Position numbers and translations under genes: made by a program
The notes under the pieces: model-generated
Told to the model about the DNA's origin: nothing
Database searches by the model: none
The model's input: only the letters and a program-made list of their open reading frames with translations
Assembly: GCF_024385505.1 (NCBI RefSeq)
Contig: NZ_JANFLT010000005.1
Span: 1 to 64,000, forward strand
Origin: Arthrobacter zhaoxinii
GTDB lineage: Bacteria > Actinomycetota > Actinomycetes > Actinomycetales > Micrococcaceae
Direction of reading: 5' to 3'
DNA: 64,000 nt
Part shown: positions 38,103 to 46,240 of the stretch, in pieces
Layout: each line of letters opens with the position of its first letter
Position numbering within the stretch: the first letter of the stretch is position 1

Positions 38103-38845
38103 TGGCCGGCGAAGAAGAGCAGTTCCTCCAGGACTACGAGCCCAGGGAGTATCCCTCCGTGGGGCTGACCGTGGATCTGGTTGTCTTCGCCGTCACCGGA
38201 AGCACTCTCCATGCAGCCTTCGTCCGCCGCGGAGGGTATCCCTTCAAGGGGGCCCTGGCGCTGCCGGGCGGGTTCGTCGGACCGAATGAGGACGCTCTTA
38301 CAGCCGCCTGGCGCGAGCTGGAGGAGGAGACGGGACTGGACCTCGGTGCGCACCGCGCCCACGTCGAGCAGCTCGCCACCTACAGTTCCCCGAAACGGGA
38401 CCCGCGCATGCGCGTCGTTTCCGTCGCCCACCTTGCGCTGCTCGCCACGGACGGCCGCACCCTGCCCGCACTCGATCCCGGCACCGACAGCGCGGCAGCC
38501 CAATGGCTGCCCGTGTACGAAGTCCTCGCCCAGGAGACGCTGGCCTTCGACCACCGCGGGATTCTCACCGCCGCTCTTGAACGCCTCGCCGGCAAAATCG
38601 AATACACCCTGGCCGCCGCGCGGCTCCTGCCCGGGGAGTTCGCCCTCTACCAGCTGCGCCGGGTCTACCAGGCCGTGTGGAACACCGACAAGCTCGACGC
38701 CGGCAACTTCACCCGCAAGATGACCGGCGCGCTGCATGACACCGGGCGCAAGGTTGCCCGTGGCAAGGGCGCCCCGGCCGCAGTGTTCACCGTTCGGGAC
38801 GAGTATCTCAGCCCCCCGATGATCCGCCCCGCCGCCGAGAGTTGA
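38102..38845 (+). CDS. nrtR: NrtR family transcriptional regulator (Nudix domain plus winged helix)
   Basis: The protein has 247 residues from the ATG at 38102, overlapping the nadR stop as TGATG; a longer upstream frame overlaps nadR and is rejected. The N-terminal Nudix domain has a complete Nudix box, GX5EX7REUXEEXGU (start GFVGPNE, end RELEEETGL). The C-terminal half (about 160-247) is a winged-helix region with YQLRRVYQAVW and NFTRKM. NrtR repressors sense ADP-ribose and control NAD genes. The palindrome before pnuC is the likely target. The intact box raises the question of residual hydrolase activity. Confidence 0.9.
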   Translation: MAGEEEQFLQDYEPREYPSVGLTVDLVVFAVTGSTLHAAFVRRGGYPFKGALALPGGFVGPNEDALTAAWRELEEETGLDLGAHRAHVEQLATYSSPKRDPRMRVVSVAHLALLATDGRTLPALDPGTDSAAAQWLPVYEVLAQETLAFDHRGILTAALERLAGKIEYTLAAARLLPGEFALYQLRRVYQAVWNTDKLDAGNFTRKMTGALHDTGRKVARGKGAPAAVFTVRDEYLSPPMIRPAAES

Positions 38846-38861
38846 CGCTTTACCGCCCGGG

Positions 38862-39566
38862 TCAGCGAGCGTTCCCCCAGGTGCGAAGGGCACCGGCAAC
38901 AATCAGGCCCTGACCCGCACAGTACGTGAGCATCACGAGGGGACTGGTCCAGTCCGGCATCTGTTCCGGCAGGAAAATCCGGCCGGCGAGGACGGTGTCC
39001 GAGGCCAGGAACAGCAGGCCGCCGGCTGCCGCCATCGGACGGCACCGCGCCGCCGTCGCCGCCGTGCCTGCGAGGACAATGCCGTAGGCCGCCACGGCGA
39101 AGGCAAGACCCCCGAGAGTCGGCCAGAGGACCAGGAGCATCAGCACCCACCACAGCGGAAAAACCAGTGCCCACCGGGGAAAGGGGCCTGCTGCGGCATA
39201 CCGTGCCAGCAGCCAGATGTAACAGAGGTGCGCGAGCCCGAAGGAGCCGAGCATTACCGGCAGCTCCGGCGCCGAGGGGAAGAATGCGGCAGCCCCGTCG
39301 CCGATCCAGGAGAAAAACAGTGCCGCCAGCAGCAGTACGGGCGGCAGCTTCCGGCCGGCGGGCCCGCCGAACAGGCTTCGCCCGCCCCACAGGGCCGCGG
39401 CCGCCAGCAGCGGCATCAGGGTGAGCTTGGTGGGTTCGGCGATGTCGGTGGCTTCGACTGCCCGCGCCCCGATATGGACGGCAGAGGCCGCTGCGAAAGG
39501 CAGGAATCCCCACCACCACGAGCGGGGAAGGGCAGGAGTCTTGCTGCGGGCCGGTGCGGTGGTCAC
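38862..39566 (-). CDS. Lysoplasmalogenase family (YhhN/TMEM86-like) membrane protein
   Basis: The protein has 234 residues from a GTG at 39566 with GAAGGAG five bases before it; the longer frame to 39650 has no ribosome site. There are seven to eight hydrophobic helices. The family patterns EPTKLTLMPLLAA and FFSWIGDGAAAFF (acidic residue in a helix) are present. Family members hydrolyse vinyl-ether lysolipids. The substrate here is unproven. It is convergent with nrtR and divergent from the desaturase gene. Confidence 0.8.
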   Translation of the reverse strand: MTTAPARSKTPALPRSWWWGFLPFAAASAVHIGARAVEATDIAEPTKLTLMPLLAAAALWGGRSLFGGPAGRKLPPVLLLAALFFSWIGDGAAAFFPSAPELPVMLGSFGLAHLCYIWLLARYAAAGPFPRWALVFPLWWVLMLLVLWPTLGGLAFAVAAYGIVLAGTAATAARCRPMAAAGGLLFLASDTVLAGRIFLPEQMPDWTSPLVMLTYCAGQGLIVAGALRTWGNAR

Positions 39567-39764
39567 GGCACTCCTTCGGGTCGGCTGCTGCCAATGGTAC
39601 TGGGCCTGCCGGGAACCAGTCCTGCCGGCGCTCCGGAGAGGCGGCGGCAAAGGTCACGGGAGTGTCACAGACAAATACCAGACTTCCGGGTTAGGGTGAT
39701 CACATCTGTAGAGCGGAACCGCTCATCACGCCGGCTGGGAAGTCGTACACCACCAGAAGGCAGA

Positions 39765-40862
39765 ATGAGCGTAACCGCATCCTCCACTGCACCCGTTGAA
39801 GAAACCCCGAGCGAAAAGAAACCGCGCCGGAACAACGTGACCAGCACCTACTCCGGATTGCTCAAAGCAGTCCGCGACGAAGGACTGCTGAAGCGCCGCC
39901 GTTCTTTCTACATCACCACGTTCGTGTTTCTGTGCCTCGGTCTCGTTGCCGCTGCCACCGGGTCCTTCTTTATCGGGGAAAGCTGGTTCCAGCTGCTTAT
40001 CGCCGCCGCACTGGGCATCCTGCTGACCCAGCTTGCCTTTATTGCCCACGAGGCGTCGCACCGGCAGGTCTTCGAATCGGGACCGGCGAATGACCGCGCC
40101 GGGAAGTTCGTGGCCAACGCCGTCGTCGGCATCAGCTACCAGTGGTGGATGAACAAGCACAGCCGGCACCATGCCAACCCCAATACGGTGGGCAAGGATC
40201 CGGACATCGACATGGACACCATCTCCTTCCTGCCGGAGCAGGCCGCTCGGCAAAAGGGATTCATGGCGTGGTTCGCCCGCCGCCAGGGCTGGCTGTTCTT
40301 CCCGCTGCTGATGCTCGAGGGCATCAACCTGCATGCGACGTCCATCAAGCACCTCTTTGCGAACAAGCAGGTCAAGGGCCGTATCTCTGAACTGGTCATG
40401 GTGTTCACGCGTCTGGGCCTGTATCTGGCCGCCGTGTTCTTCTTCCTGCCGGTGGGAATGGCCTTCGCCTTCATCGGCGTGCAGCTTGCCGTCTTCGGCG
40501 TCTACATGGGCGCATCCTTCGCCCCGAACCACAAGGGCATGCCGATCCTTCCCCGGGACTCCAAGGTGGACTTCCTCGGCCGCCAGGTGCTGACCTCACG
40601 CAACATTGTCGGCCGCGGCATGAACACCCTGATGGGTGGACTGAACTACCAGGTGGAGCACCACCTGTTCCCGAGCATGCCCCGGCCACACCTGGCCCGG
40701 GCCAGCCAGCTGGTGAAGGAACACTGCGCCAAGCACTCCATTCCCTACACCGAGACCACGCTGGTGCAGTCCTACGGCATTGTGGTCCGGTACCTCAACG
40801 AGGTTGGCCTCTCAGCCCGCGACCCGTTCGACTGCCCGGTCCGGTCCAAGTACCGCATCTAG
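39765..40862 (+). CDS. Membrane fatty acid desaturase
   Basis: The protein has 365 residues from the ATG at 39765 with AGAAGG before it; the longer frame crosses the divergent gene and is rejected. The three histidine boxes that bind the di-iron centre are HEASH (95-99), HSRHH (132-136) and QVEHH near residue 305. Hydrophobic helices occur in pairs. The QxxHH third box is typical of front-end and acyl-lipid desaturases of the mycobacterial DesA3 type. It puts a double bond into membrane acyl chains, probably in the cold response. The position of the bond is unknown. Confidence 0.9.
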   Translation: MSVTASSTAPVEETPSEKKPRRNNVTSTYSGLLKAVRDEGLLKRRRSFYITTFVFLCLGLVAAATGSFFIGESWFQLLIAAALGILLTQLAFIAHEASHRQVFESGPANDRAGKFVANAVVGISYQWWMNKHSRHHANPNTVGKDPDIDMDTISFLPEQAARQKGFMAWFARRQGWLFFPLLMLEGINLHATSIKHLFANKQVKGRISELVMVFTRLGLYLAAVFFFLPVGMAFAFIGVQLAVFGVYMGASFAPNHKGMPILPRDSKVDFLGRQVLTSRNIVGRGMNTLMGGLNYQVEHHLFPSMPRPHLARASQLVKEHCAKHSIPYTETTLVQSYGIVVRYLNEVGLSARDPFDCPVRSKYRI

Positions 40863-40870
40863 CCCGTAGG

Positions 40871-40890
40871 TCCGCCGGAACACCGGCGGA
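40871..40890 (+). terminator. Weak hairpin after the desaturase gene
   Basis: An 8-bp perfect stem (TCCGCCGG / CCGGCGGA) with a four-base loop has no T-run after it. Confidence 0.45.
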
Positions 40891-40924
40891 TACCTGCGAT
40901 CGAAGCATCTGACAGACTAGGAAT

Positions 40925-41998
40925 ATGACTAAAAACCCCCTCGCCCGCCCGGCTGACAAGACTCCGGTGGCCCACCTCGGCATGCGCATGGAGGATTCCC
41001 TGCACGCATGGCGTGACGAACGTGCCCGCAAACGGGGCGACGTGCAGACCGTCCTGCCTTTCACCGGGTACGGCTCCACCGAATGGGTGCGGGTCCTGGG
41101 CCGGGTCATCCTGGCCAAGCCCGGCTACTTCGACGGCGCGGAAAAGTCGATGGCGTCCAAGGCGATTGCCGACGGCATCCGCGGCTGGCGGAACTTCATG
41201 AGCCCGCCCGTGAACAAGGCGACCGTCACCGTCGTCGTGGGCGACCAGAAGCATGTGGTCACCGCTGACCGCGGGGGAGTGGTGGACGCCGTCCTCCCGG
41301 CGGACCTGACTCCGGGCTGGACCACCGTCCTGCTTCGTTCCGAAGACGGCGAAGAAACCACTGCACCGATTTACGTGGTGGATCCTGCCGCCGAGGTGGG
41401 CGTGGTGTCCGACATTGACGACACGATCATGGTCACCGCCCTGCCGCGTCCGATGCTGGCAGCGTGGAACACCTTTGTCCTCGATGAGCATGCCCGCACG
41501 CCCACGCCCGGCATGTCGGTGATGATGGACCGGCTGGCACGGGAGAACCCCGTAGGCCCCGTGCTCTATCTCTCCACAGGTGCCTGGAATGTGGCCGCCA
41601 CCCTGACCCGGTTCATTACCCGCAACCTGTATCCGGCCGGTCCGCTGCTGCTGACTGACTGGGGCCCCACCACGGACCGCTGGTTCCGCAGCGGCCAGGC
41701 GCACAAGCGCACCCAGCTGGAACGGCTGGCCCAGGAGTTCCCGGATATCAAGTGGCTGCTGATCGGCGACAACGGCCAGCACGACGAAGAGATCTATGCG
41801 GACTTCGCCAAGCGCCACCCGGAGAACGTCCGGGCCATCGCCATCCGCCAGCTCTCGGCCGGCGAAGCAGTGCTCGCCGGTGGACGGACCGGGAAGCCGG
41901 GGGAGACCCCGGTGGATGTGCCGTGGATCTACGCCCCCGACGGCGCCGGGATGGCCCGTCAGCTCGCCGAGATCGGTCTGCTGACGGACGAGGGCTAG
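40925..41998 (+). CDS. App1 family phosphatase-like protein (DUF2183)
   Basis: The 357-residue protein has the HAD-type catalytic motif DIDDT at residues 163-167 inside VVSDIDDTIMVT, then YLSTGAWN and LIGDNGQHDEEIY. In yeast, App1 is a phosphatidate phosphatase. Bacterial members have no settled substrate. Residues 40-155 form a beta-rich N-terminal domain. No signal peptide is seen. A very strong terminator follows. Confidence 0.88.
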   Translation: MTKNPLARPADKTPVAHLGMRMEDSLHAWRDERARKRGDVQTVLPFTGYGSTEWVRVLGRVILAKPGYFDGAEKSMASKAIADGIRGWRNFMSPPVNKATVTVVVGDQKHVVTADRGGVVDAVLPADLTPGWTTVLLRSEDGEETTAPIYVVDPAAEVGVVSDIDDTIMVTALPRPMLAAWNTFVLDEHARTPTPGMSVMMDRLARENPVGPVLYLSTGAWNVAATLTRFITRNLYPAGPLLLTDWGPTTDRWFRSGQAHKRTQLERLAQEFPDIKWLLIGDNGQHDEEIYADFAKRHPENVRAIAIRQLSAGEAVLAGGRTGKPGETPVDVPWIYAPDGAGMARQLAEIGLLTDEG

Positions 41999-42015
41999 AC
42001 CCCCGCTTTTCAGAT

Positions 42016-42059
42016 AAAACGGCTCGTGTCCCGGAATATCCCGGGACACGAGCCGTTTT
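42016..42059. terminator. Bidirectional terminator after the App1 gene
   Basis: A 19-bp perfect stem (arms 42016-42034 and 42041-42059) starts with AAAA and ends with TTTT, so it works for both convergent genes. Confidence 0.95.
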
Positions 42060-42063
42060 GCGT

Positions 42064-42543
42064 TTAGCGCAGTTCGCCCTCGGTGATGGTCACACCCCAG
42101 GCAACGCCTTCCGCCCCGGTCACCGCCACGTCAATGATGCCTGCGGCGGGCCGGGCATCCACCGTTGCGGTGGTGGTTGCACCGTGCTGCCCACACGTGA
42201 ACGTCACAGGTCCGAGCTTGGCAACGTCGACGGTGACGGTGCTGTCCCGGGCACAGTTTGCGTGGAAGGTGAGGGCCTCGGCATCACTGCGGAGACCATG
42301 GACGGCAAGGCTGCCGCCGTCCGGGTCCTCGATCCGGCTAACGAGGATGGCTTCGCCCGGATCCGGCGCCGAAACCGGGGAGGCCGAGCCGGATGGGTCG
42401 GCACCCGGGCTCTGGCTGGCCGGGGTGTCCGGGGCCGCGGAACCGTCCGCAGTGTCTGCTGGCGAACAACCCGACAGGGATATGGCGGCAAAGGAAAATG
42501 CGGCTAATCCCGGCAGGGTATTTCTGCGTTGTTTCACTGACAT
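42064..42543 (-). CDS. Putative lipoprotein of unknown function
   Basis: The protein has 159 residues from the ATG at 42543, with AAAGGGGGA just upstream. The type II signal peptide ends in the lipobox LSGC with Cys26. A Ser/Pro/Ala-rich tether follows. A small domain of about 95 residues contains two cysteines (HANCARDS and TFTCGQHG), which may form a disulfide. It is probably anchored to the outer face of the membrane. The fold is not recognised. Confidence 0.8.
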   Translation of the reverse strand: MSVKQRRNTLPGLAAFSFAAISLSGCSPADTADGSAAPDTPASQSPGADPSGSASPVSAPDPGEAILVSRIEDPDGGSLAVHGLRSDAEALTFHANCARDSTVTVDVAKLGPVTFTCGQHGATTTATVDARPAAGIIDVAVTGAEGVAWGVTITEGELR

Positions 42544-42867
42544 TGGTTCCCCCTTTAATTGGGGAGGCCCTCCATGTTGTCTAACCCGGATTTCCGGGCG
42601 GCTGACCCCGACGGATGGTGCTTTGTGATACGCAGTGCACTGTGTCTTTCTCTTTCGCAGTCTTGCTTTTCCGCGGGGCAGTGTCAACCTTGCGGATTCC
42701 ACGGAGGAATGCCGAATACCCCTGAACGCCTGTCACTGCACGCCTGTTACGGGAATTCAATCAGTTTCCGAACGGCGGCTTTACCCGGCGAACTTATCCG
42801 GCATTAGCGTTGCCAAATCAGCGGCGGAAATCAGGGGCGGGCTATTTGCCGGCCGGCAGGCCGCGGC
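42544..42867. other. Intergenic region without a gene
   Basis: These 324 bases show no convincing frame and lower GC than the flanks. A perfect CCCGGA-TT-TCCGGG inverted repeat lies at 42585-42598, close to the lipoprotein promoter region. GCCGGCCGGC and GGCCGCGGCC palindromes near 42849-42869 lie at the end of the FUSC gene. Confidence 0.4.
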
Positions 42868-43968
42868 CTAGGCGTCGCCGTCGGACTCCGTATTGATGAT
42901 CCGCAGGATGCGGCGCAGATCCATGGCCAGTGCCGCCGTCGCATCCACCGGGCTCTCGGTCGAGCCTGAGGTGTTGACCAGCCGCACCAGCTCCACGAGC
43001 GCCTGGGTGGCCGTCGCGTGCTCCTCGCTTTCGGGATCCCACATCTCCACCGCTTCTGCGCAGCCGTTCACTGCCTTGGCCAGCGGTACGGTCAGGGCAG
43101 CCGGGACGGCCACATGCTCGGGATTGCGCCAGATCGCATCCGTGAGGACCTCCGTCATGTCCTTCACGTGCCGGGTGGCACGTTCCATGGCCCGCAGCGC
43201 CCGGTAGTCGGCAGTGAAGTCGCGGCTGTACTTGCGGCTGCGGATGTTTCCGTGCCGGCTGGTATCGGCCAGCTCCACGGCTTCCCGGACCTCTTTGGTC
43301 AGGGTGTCCAGCTCGCTCTCGCGCTGGGACCAGTCCTCGTGTTTCGGCGGCCAGGTTTCCTCCAGCGCCGTGCCCATGTCCCGCAGCTGCCGCGCCAGCG
43401 ATTTCCGCAGCGTCACCAGCCCGTTGACGGCGCCGTTCAGGTGCAGGGGCGGGAAGACAAGGGCATTGACGGCCAGCCCGACACCAACACCGACCAGCAT
43501 CTGCACGCCGTAGCCGAACGAGTAGCCGTCCGGATCGTCGCCGCCCAGGAGGAGCACGAACAACGCAGCCATCGGCACGTATTCCCGGCCGGACGAGCCC
43601 AGGAAGGACAGCCCGCCGAGCAGCACGCCAATCCCGACGATCACCGAAATGGTCCAGACATTCGGGGTGCCGATCAGCAGTGCCCCCAGCGCCAGGAGCA
43701 TGCCGGTCACCAGGCCCGCCAGGGTCTCCATGCCGGTGCGGAAGGAACCGGACACCGTCGGGTACATGCTGACAATGGCACCCAGCGGTGCGTAATACGG
43801 GTACTGCGAAGCTACCCCGGGCACATGCGGGGCGAGTGTCCAGGCGATGCCGACCGCGAGGGTTGCCTTGAAGGCGAGCTGGAAGCGGGTGACACGCAGG
43901 ACTCCGGTTACCCGGTTGGTAACGGCACTCAATGACCGTTTGGAGATGGTTTTTTCGCCAGTGGTCAT
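42868..43968 (-). CDS. FUSC/aromatic acid exporter family membrane protein
   Basis: The 366-residue protein has six hydrophobic helices in residues 25-175 (YYAPLGAIVSMYPTVSGSF is typical). A cytoplasmic helical domain rich in Glu and Arg follows (LDTLTKEVREAVELADTSR). Family members export aromatic acids or related compounds. The substrate is unknown. It lies next to a LysR gene in the same direction but is separated by about 60 bases, so the regulator may or may not act on it. Confidence 0.82.
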   Translation of the reverse strand: MTTGEKTISKRSLSAVTNRVTGVLRVTRFQLAFKATLAVGIAWTLAPHVPGVASQYPYYAPLGAIVSMYPTVSGSFRTGMETLAGLVTGMLLALGALLIGTPNVWTISVIVGIGVLLGGLSFLGSSGREYVPMAALFVLLLGGDDPDGYSFGYGVQMLVGVGVGLAVNALVFPPLHLNGAVNGLVTLRKSLARQLRDMGTALEETWPPKHEDWSQRESELDTLTKEVREAVELADTSRHGNIRSRKYSRDFTADYRALRAMERATRHVKDMTEVLTDAIWRNPEHVAVPAALTVPLAKAVNGCAEAVEMWDPESEEHATATQALVELVRLVNTSGSTESPVDATAALAMDLRRILRIINTESDGDA

Positions 43969-44026
43969 GATTCGAGTATGGCCCGGGCGTTCCCCGGGAA
44001 ACGACTTTTCCGCCCTGCTGCGGACC

Positions 44027-44947
44027 TTATGTGGGGAGCGGCACTATGCTGCGGCGGCCCAGCACCTCGGCCAGCCGGTCCAGGAAAAGCCCGACCTGGA
44101 CGTTCTGTTCATGGATCAGCAGGGCGAAGATGCTCCGCGCCAGCCGGATCTCGGGGACGTCCAGCACCACCGTGCCGGCGGGGCGGCTCAGCATCGCCAG
44201 TTCCGGCACCAGCGCCGCGCCCAGGCCGGCGGATGCCATGGCAAGGCTGGCGTTGAAATCATCGCAGTACGCGGCGACCTGCGGGTGCAGGCTGCAGCTG
44301 GCGAAGAGCCGTTCAATCACCAGGGCGTCCGGGGTGCCGGGGTGGTGCATGATCCAGGGCATCCCCGCCAGCTGTTCAGCCGTCACCTCGGCGCCGCTGC
44401 GGATGCCCCAGGACTCGGGCAGCACCACCCGGAAGTTGTCGTCGCCCAGCCAGCGGCGGCTGATCGAGGAGGGCCAGGCCAGTCCGCCCTGGCCCACCTG
44501 GTACACCAGTGCGACGTCGAGGTTGCCGCCGGTGCGCAGGCCCTGGATGGTCTGCGCGGGCTCAGCCACGGACAGCAGCAGCTCAATCCCCAGGTCCACC
44601 CACCGGGGTGAGGCAAGCAGCTCCGGCAGGGCAAAGGTAGCGAGGCTGGGGAAGATGCCGAGCCGCAGCTCGTGCCCGCTGCCCGGCCCGGGCCGCGCTG
44701 CGGCGGCCAGGAGGGCGTCCATGTCAGTAAGTACCTTGACGGCGTGCCTGGCCATGACGACGGCGGCGTCAGTGGGAGCAGCGGTGCGGGCGGAACGCTC
44801 GAACAGGCGCGCTCCGGTGTCCTTCTCCAGAGCGGACATCTGCTGTGACACTGCCGAGGCGGTGTAGCCCAGCCGCAGGGCGGCGGCGGCAAATGATCCG
44901 GTGCGGATCACCTCCAGCAGCGTCTTCAAGTGCACGGGGTTTACCAT
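44027..44947 (-). CDS. LysR family transcriptional regulator
   Basis: The protein has 306 residues from the ATG at 44947 with GGAGGG before it. The N-terminal winged helix (LKTLLEVIRTGSFAAAALRLGYTASAV) ends with the QQMSALEKDTGARLFER signature. The C-terminal effector domain is of the periplasmic-binding type. The effector and targets are unknown. An NrdR-box-like palindrome lies about 35 bases upstream of its start. Confidence 0.93.
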   Translation of the reverse strand: MVNPVHLKTLLEVIRTGSFAAAALRLGYTASAVSQQMSALEKDTGARLFERSARTAAPTDAAVVMARHAVKVLTDMDALLAAAARPGPGSGHELRLGIFPSLATFALPELLASPRWVDLGIELLLSVAEPAQTIQGLRTGGNLDVALVYQVGQGGLAWPSSISRRWLGDDNFRVVLPESWGIRSGAEVTAEQLAGMPWIMHHPGTPDALVIERLFASCSLHPQVAAYCDDFNASLAMASAGLGAALVPELAMLSRPAGTVVLDVPEIRLARSIFALLIHEQNVQVGLFLDRLAEVLGRRSIVPLPT

Positions 44948-44980
44948 CCTGTGCCCTCCTTCCTTGCCCGGCGGCGTCGA

Positions 44981-44996
44981 CCACAATATCTAGTGT
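44981..44996. promoter_or_regulatory. NrdR-box-like palindrome next to the lysR start
   Basis: CCACAATATCTAGTGT fits the NrdR consensus ACACWATATATWGTGT at 14 of 16 positions, by hand count. It is nearer the divergent lysR gene than nrdH (about 390 bases away). Confidence 0.55.
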
Positions 44997-45085
44997 TGGC
45001 CGGCACTAGGGCCGACACGCCCACGGTACGCGACACGCACGAATCTTGCCTGCCTCATCACATGTGCATTGCGTTCTGCACAGGC

Positions 45086-45158
45086 TGTGGAGAACCTCCG
45101 CCGAGCTCCGGAAATCCGCCGAATAACGGGGCACCGCCTGTGCACAAACTGTGGACGG
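45086..45158. other. DnaA-box-like sequences upstream of nrdH
   Basis: TGTGGAGAA (45086-45094) and TGTGCACAA (45139-45147) are each one base from the high-GC DnaA box TTGTCCACA in reverse complement. TGTGGACGG (45150-45158) is two bases off. The cluster is suggestive only. Confidence 0.3.
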
Positions 45159-45216
45159 ACGCCCCGTGTAATGACATACTTGTAATACATCATGTAGGGG
45201 TTCCGCCTCGGGGGGC

Positions 45217-45257
45217 GCACTAGATGTAGTGTCTGGGCAGGGAACTGGATGTAGTAT
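45217..45257. promoter_or_regulatory. Tandem NrdR-type boxes upstream of nrdHIEF
   Basis: GCACTAGATGTAGTGT (45217-45232) and GAACTGGATGTAGTAT (45242-45257) are related 16-mers. The reverse complement of the first, ACACTACATCTAGT, is the actinobacterial NrdR-box form. They lie about 130-170 bases before nrdH with start-to-start spacing of 25 bases. NrdR represses ribonucleotide reductase genes when dATP/ATP is high. nrdR itself is not in the window. Confidence 0.8.
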
Positions 45258-45385
45258 CTAGGAACAGACTTCGGGAGCTTCACGAAGCTCCGCAAGCAGA
45301 TTTCCAGCACCGCGAACGTCCCGCATCACCAGCTCCATCCAGCATCACAGAACAGACTTCACGCTTCACTAGGGGAGACCACGCC

Positions 45386-45631
45386 ATGACCGTTACGGTT
45401 TACACCAAGCCCGCCTGCGTACAGTGCAACGCCACTTACCGCGCCCTCGACAAGAAGGGCATTGTGTACCAGAGCGTGGACATGTCGCAGGATCCCGAGG
45501 CCCTCGAGCGCGTTCGTGCCATGGGCTACATGCAGGCACCCGTTGTCGTCACCGAGCAGGACTCCTGGTCCGGCTTCCGGCCCGACAAGATCGAAGAGCT
45601 GGCCCAGGCGCAGGTTTCCTCCGTAGCCTAG
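45386..45631 (+). CDS. nrdH: Glutaredoxin-like protein NrdH
   Basis: This is an 81-residue thioredoxin-fold electron donor with active site Cys11-Val-Gln-Cys14. The C-terminal SGFRPDKI is the NrdH pattern. It is reduced by thioredoxin reductase and supplies electrons to NrdE. An AGGGGAG site precedes the ATG. It is the first gene of nrdHIEF. Confidence 0.97.
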   Translation: MTVTVYTKPACVQCNATYRALDKKGIVYQSVDMSQDPEALERVRAMGYMQAPVVVTEQDSWSGFRPDKIEELAQAQVSSVA

Positions 45632-45730
45632 GCACCGCCGAAGGGCGGCCGGGGGTTCCCGGTTCCGCAGCACCTCGCATCATCCGCACCACGCACCACC
45701 CGCGCAGTACCCGTCAGGAGCGCAGCAACC

Positions 45731-46240
45731 ATGACACTGGGGATGGCAGACCAGGCCGGCCTCGGGCCGGCATCGGCATCCGCAGGGAATGGGCAGCCGG
45801 AAACGGATGCGTCCCTGATTTACTTCTCCTCAGCCTCCGGGTACACCCGCCGCTTTGTGGAAAAGCTCGGGATCCGCGCGGCGCAGCTTCCGCTCCACAC
45901 CTCCCAGCCCACCCTGCTCGCCCGCAGTCCGTACGTGCTGCTGCTTCCCACCTACGGCGGGACGGCAGCCCAGCCGGGCGCAGCGGCCCGGGGCGCCGTT
46001 CCCAAACAGGTCATCAAGTTCCTGAACAGCGAGCACAACCGCTCCTTGATCCGGGGAGTGATCGGGGCGGGCAACACAAACTTCGGGGAAACCTATTGCC
46101 TCGCGGCAGACATCATTGCCGTGAAATGCCAGGTCCCCGTGCTGTATCGATTTGAACTCATGGGCACGTCCGAGGACGTTGCCAAGGTTAACGAAGGATT
46201 GGAAAAGTTTTGGACACATCAGTCGCAGAAGCCGGCATGA
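45731..46240 (+). CDS. nrdI: Class Ib ribonucleotide reductase flavodoxin NrdI
   Basis: The 169-residue protein has the NrdI pattern: [16 protein letters not shown] for FMN phosphate, PTYGGT, and [13 protein letters not shown]. It produces the oxidant that assembles the dimanganese-tyrosyl cofactor of NrdF. The N-terminal 30 residues are an extra Ala/Gly-rich stretch. AGGAG lies before the ATG. The stop overlaps the likely nrdE ATG by four bases. Confidence 0.95.
   Translation: MTLGMADQAGLGPASASAGNGQPETDASLIYFSSASGYTRRFVEKLGIRAAQLPLHTSQPTLLARSPYVLLLPTYGGTAAQPGAAARGAVPKQVIKFLNSEHNRSLIRGVIGAGNTNFGETYCLAADIIAVKCQVPVLYRFELMGTSEDVAKVNEGLEKFWTHQSQKPA

Noticed and set aside
39228-39764. Long N-terminal extension of the desaturase
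   Set aside because: It overlaps the divergent lysoplasmalogenase gene and is Arg/Gly/Pro-rich; the start at 39765 has AGAAGG.
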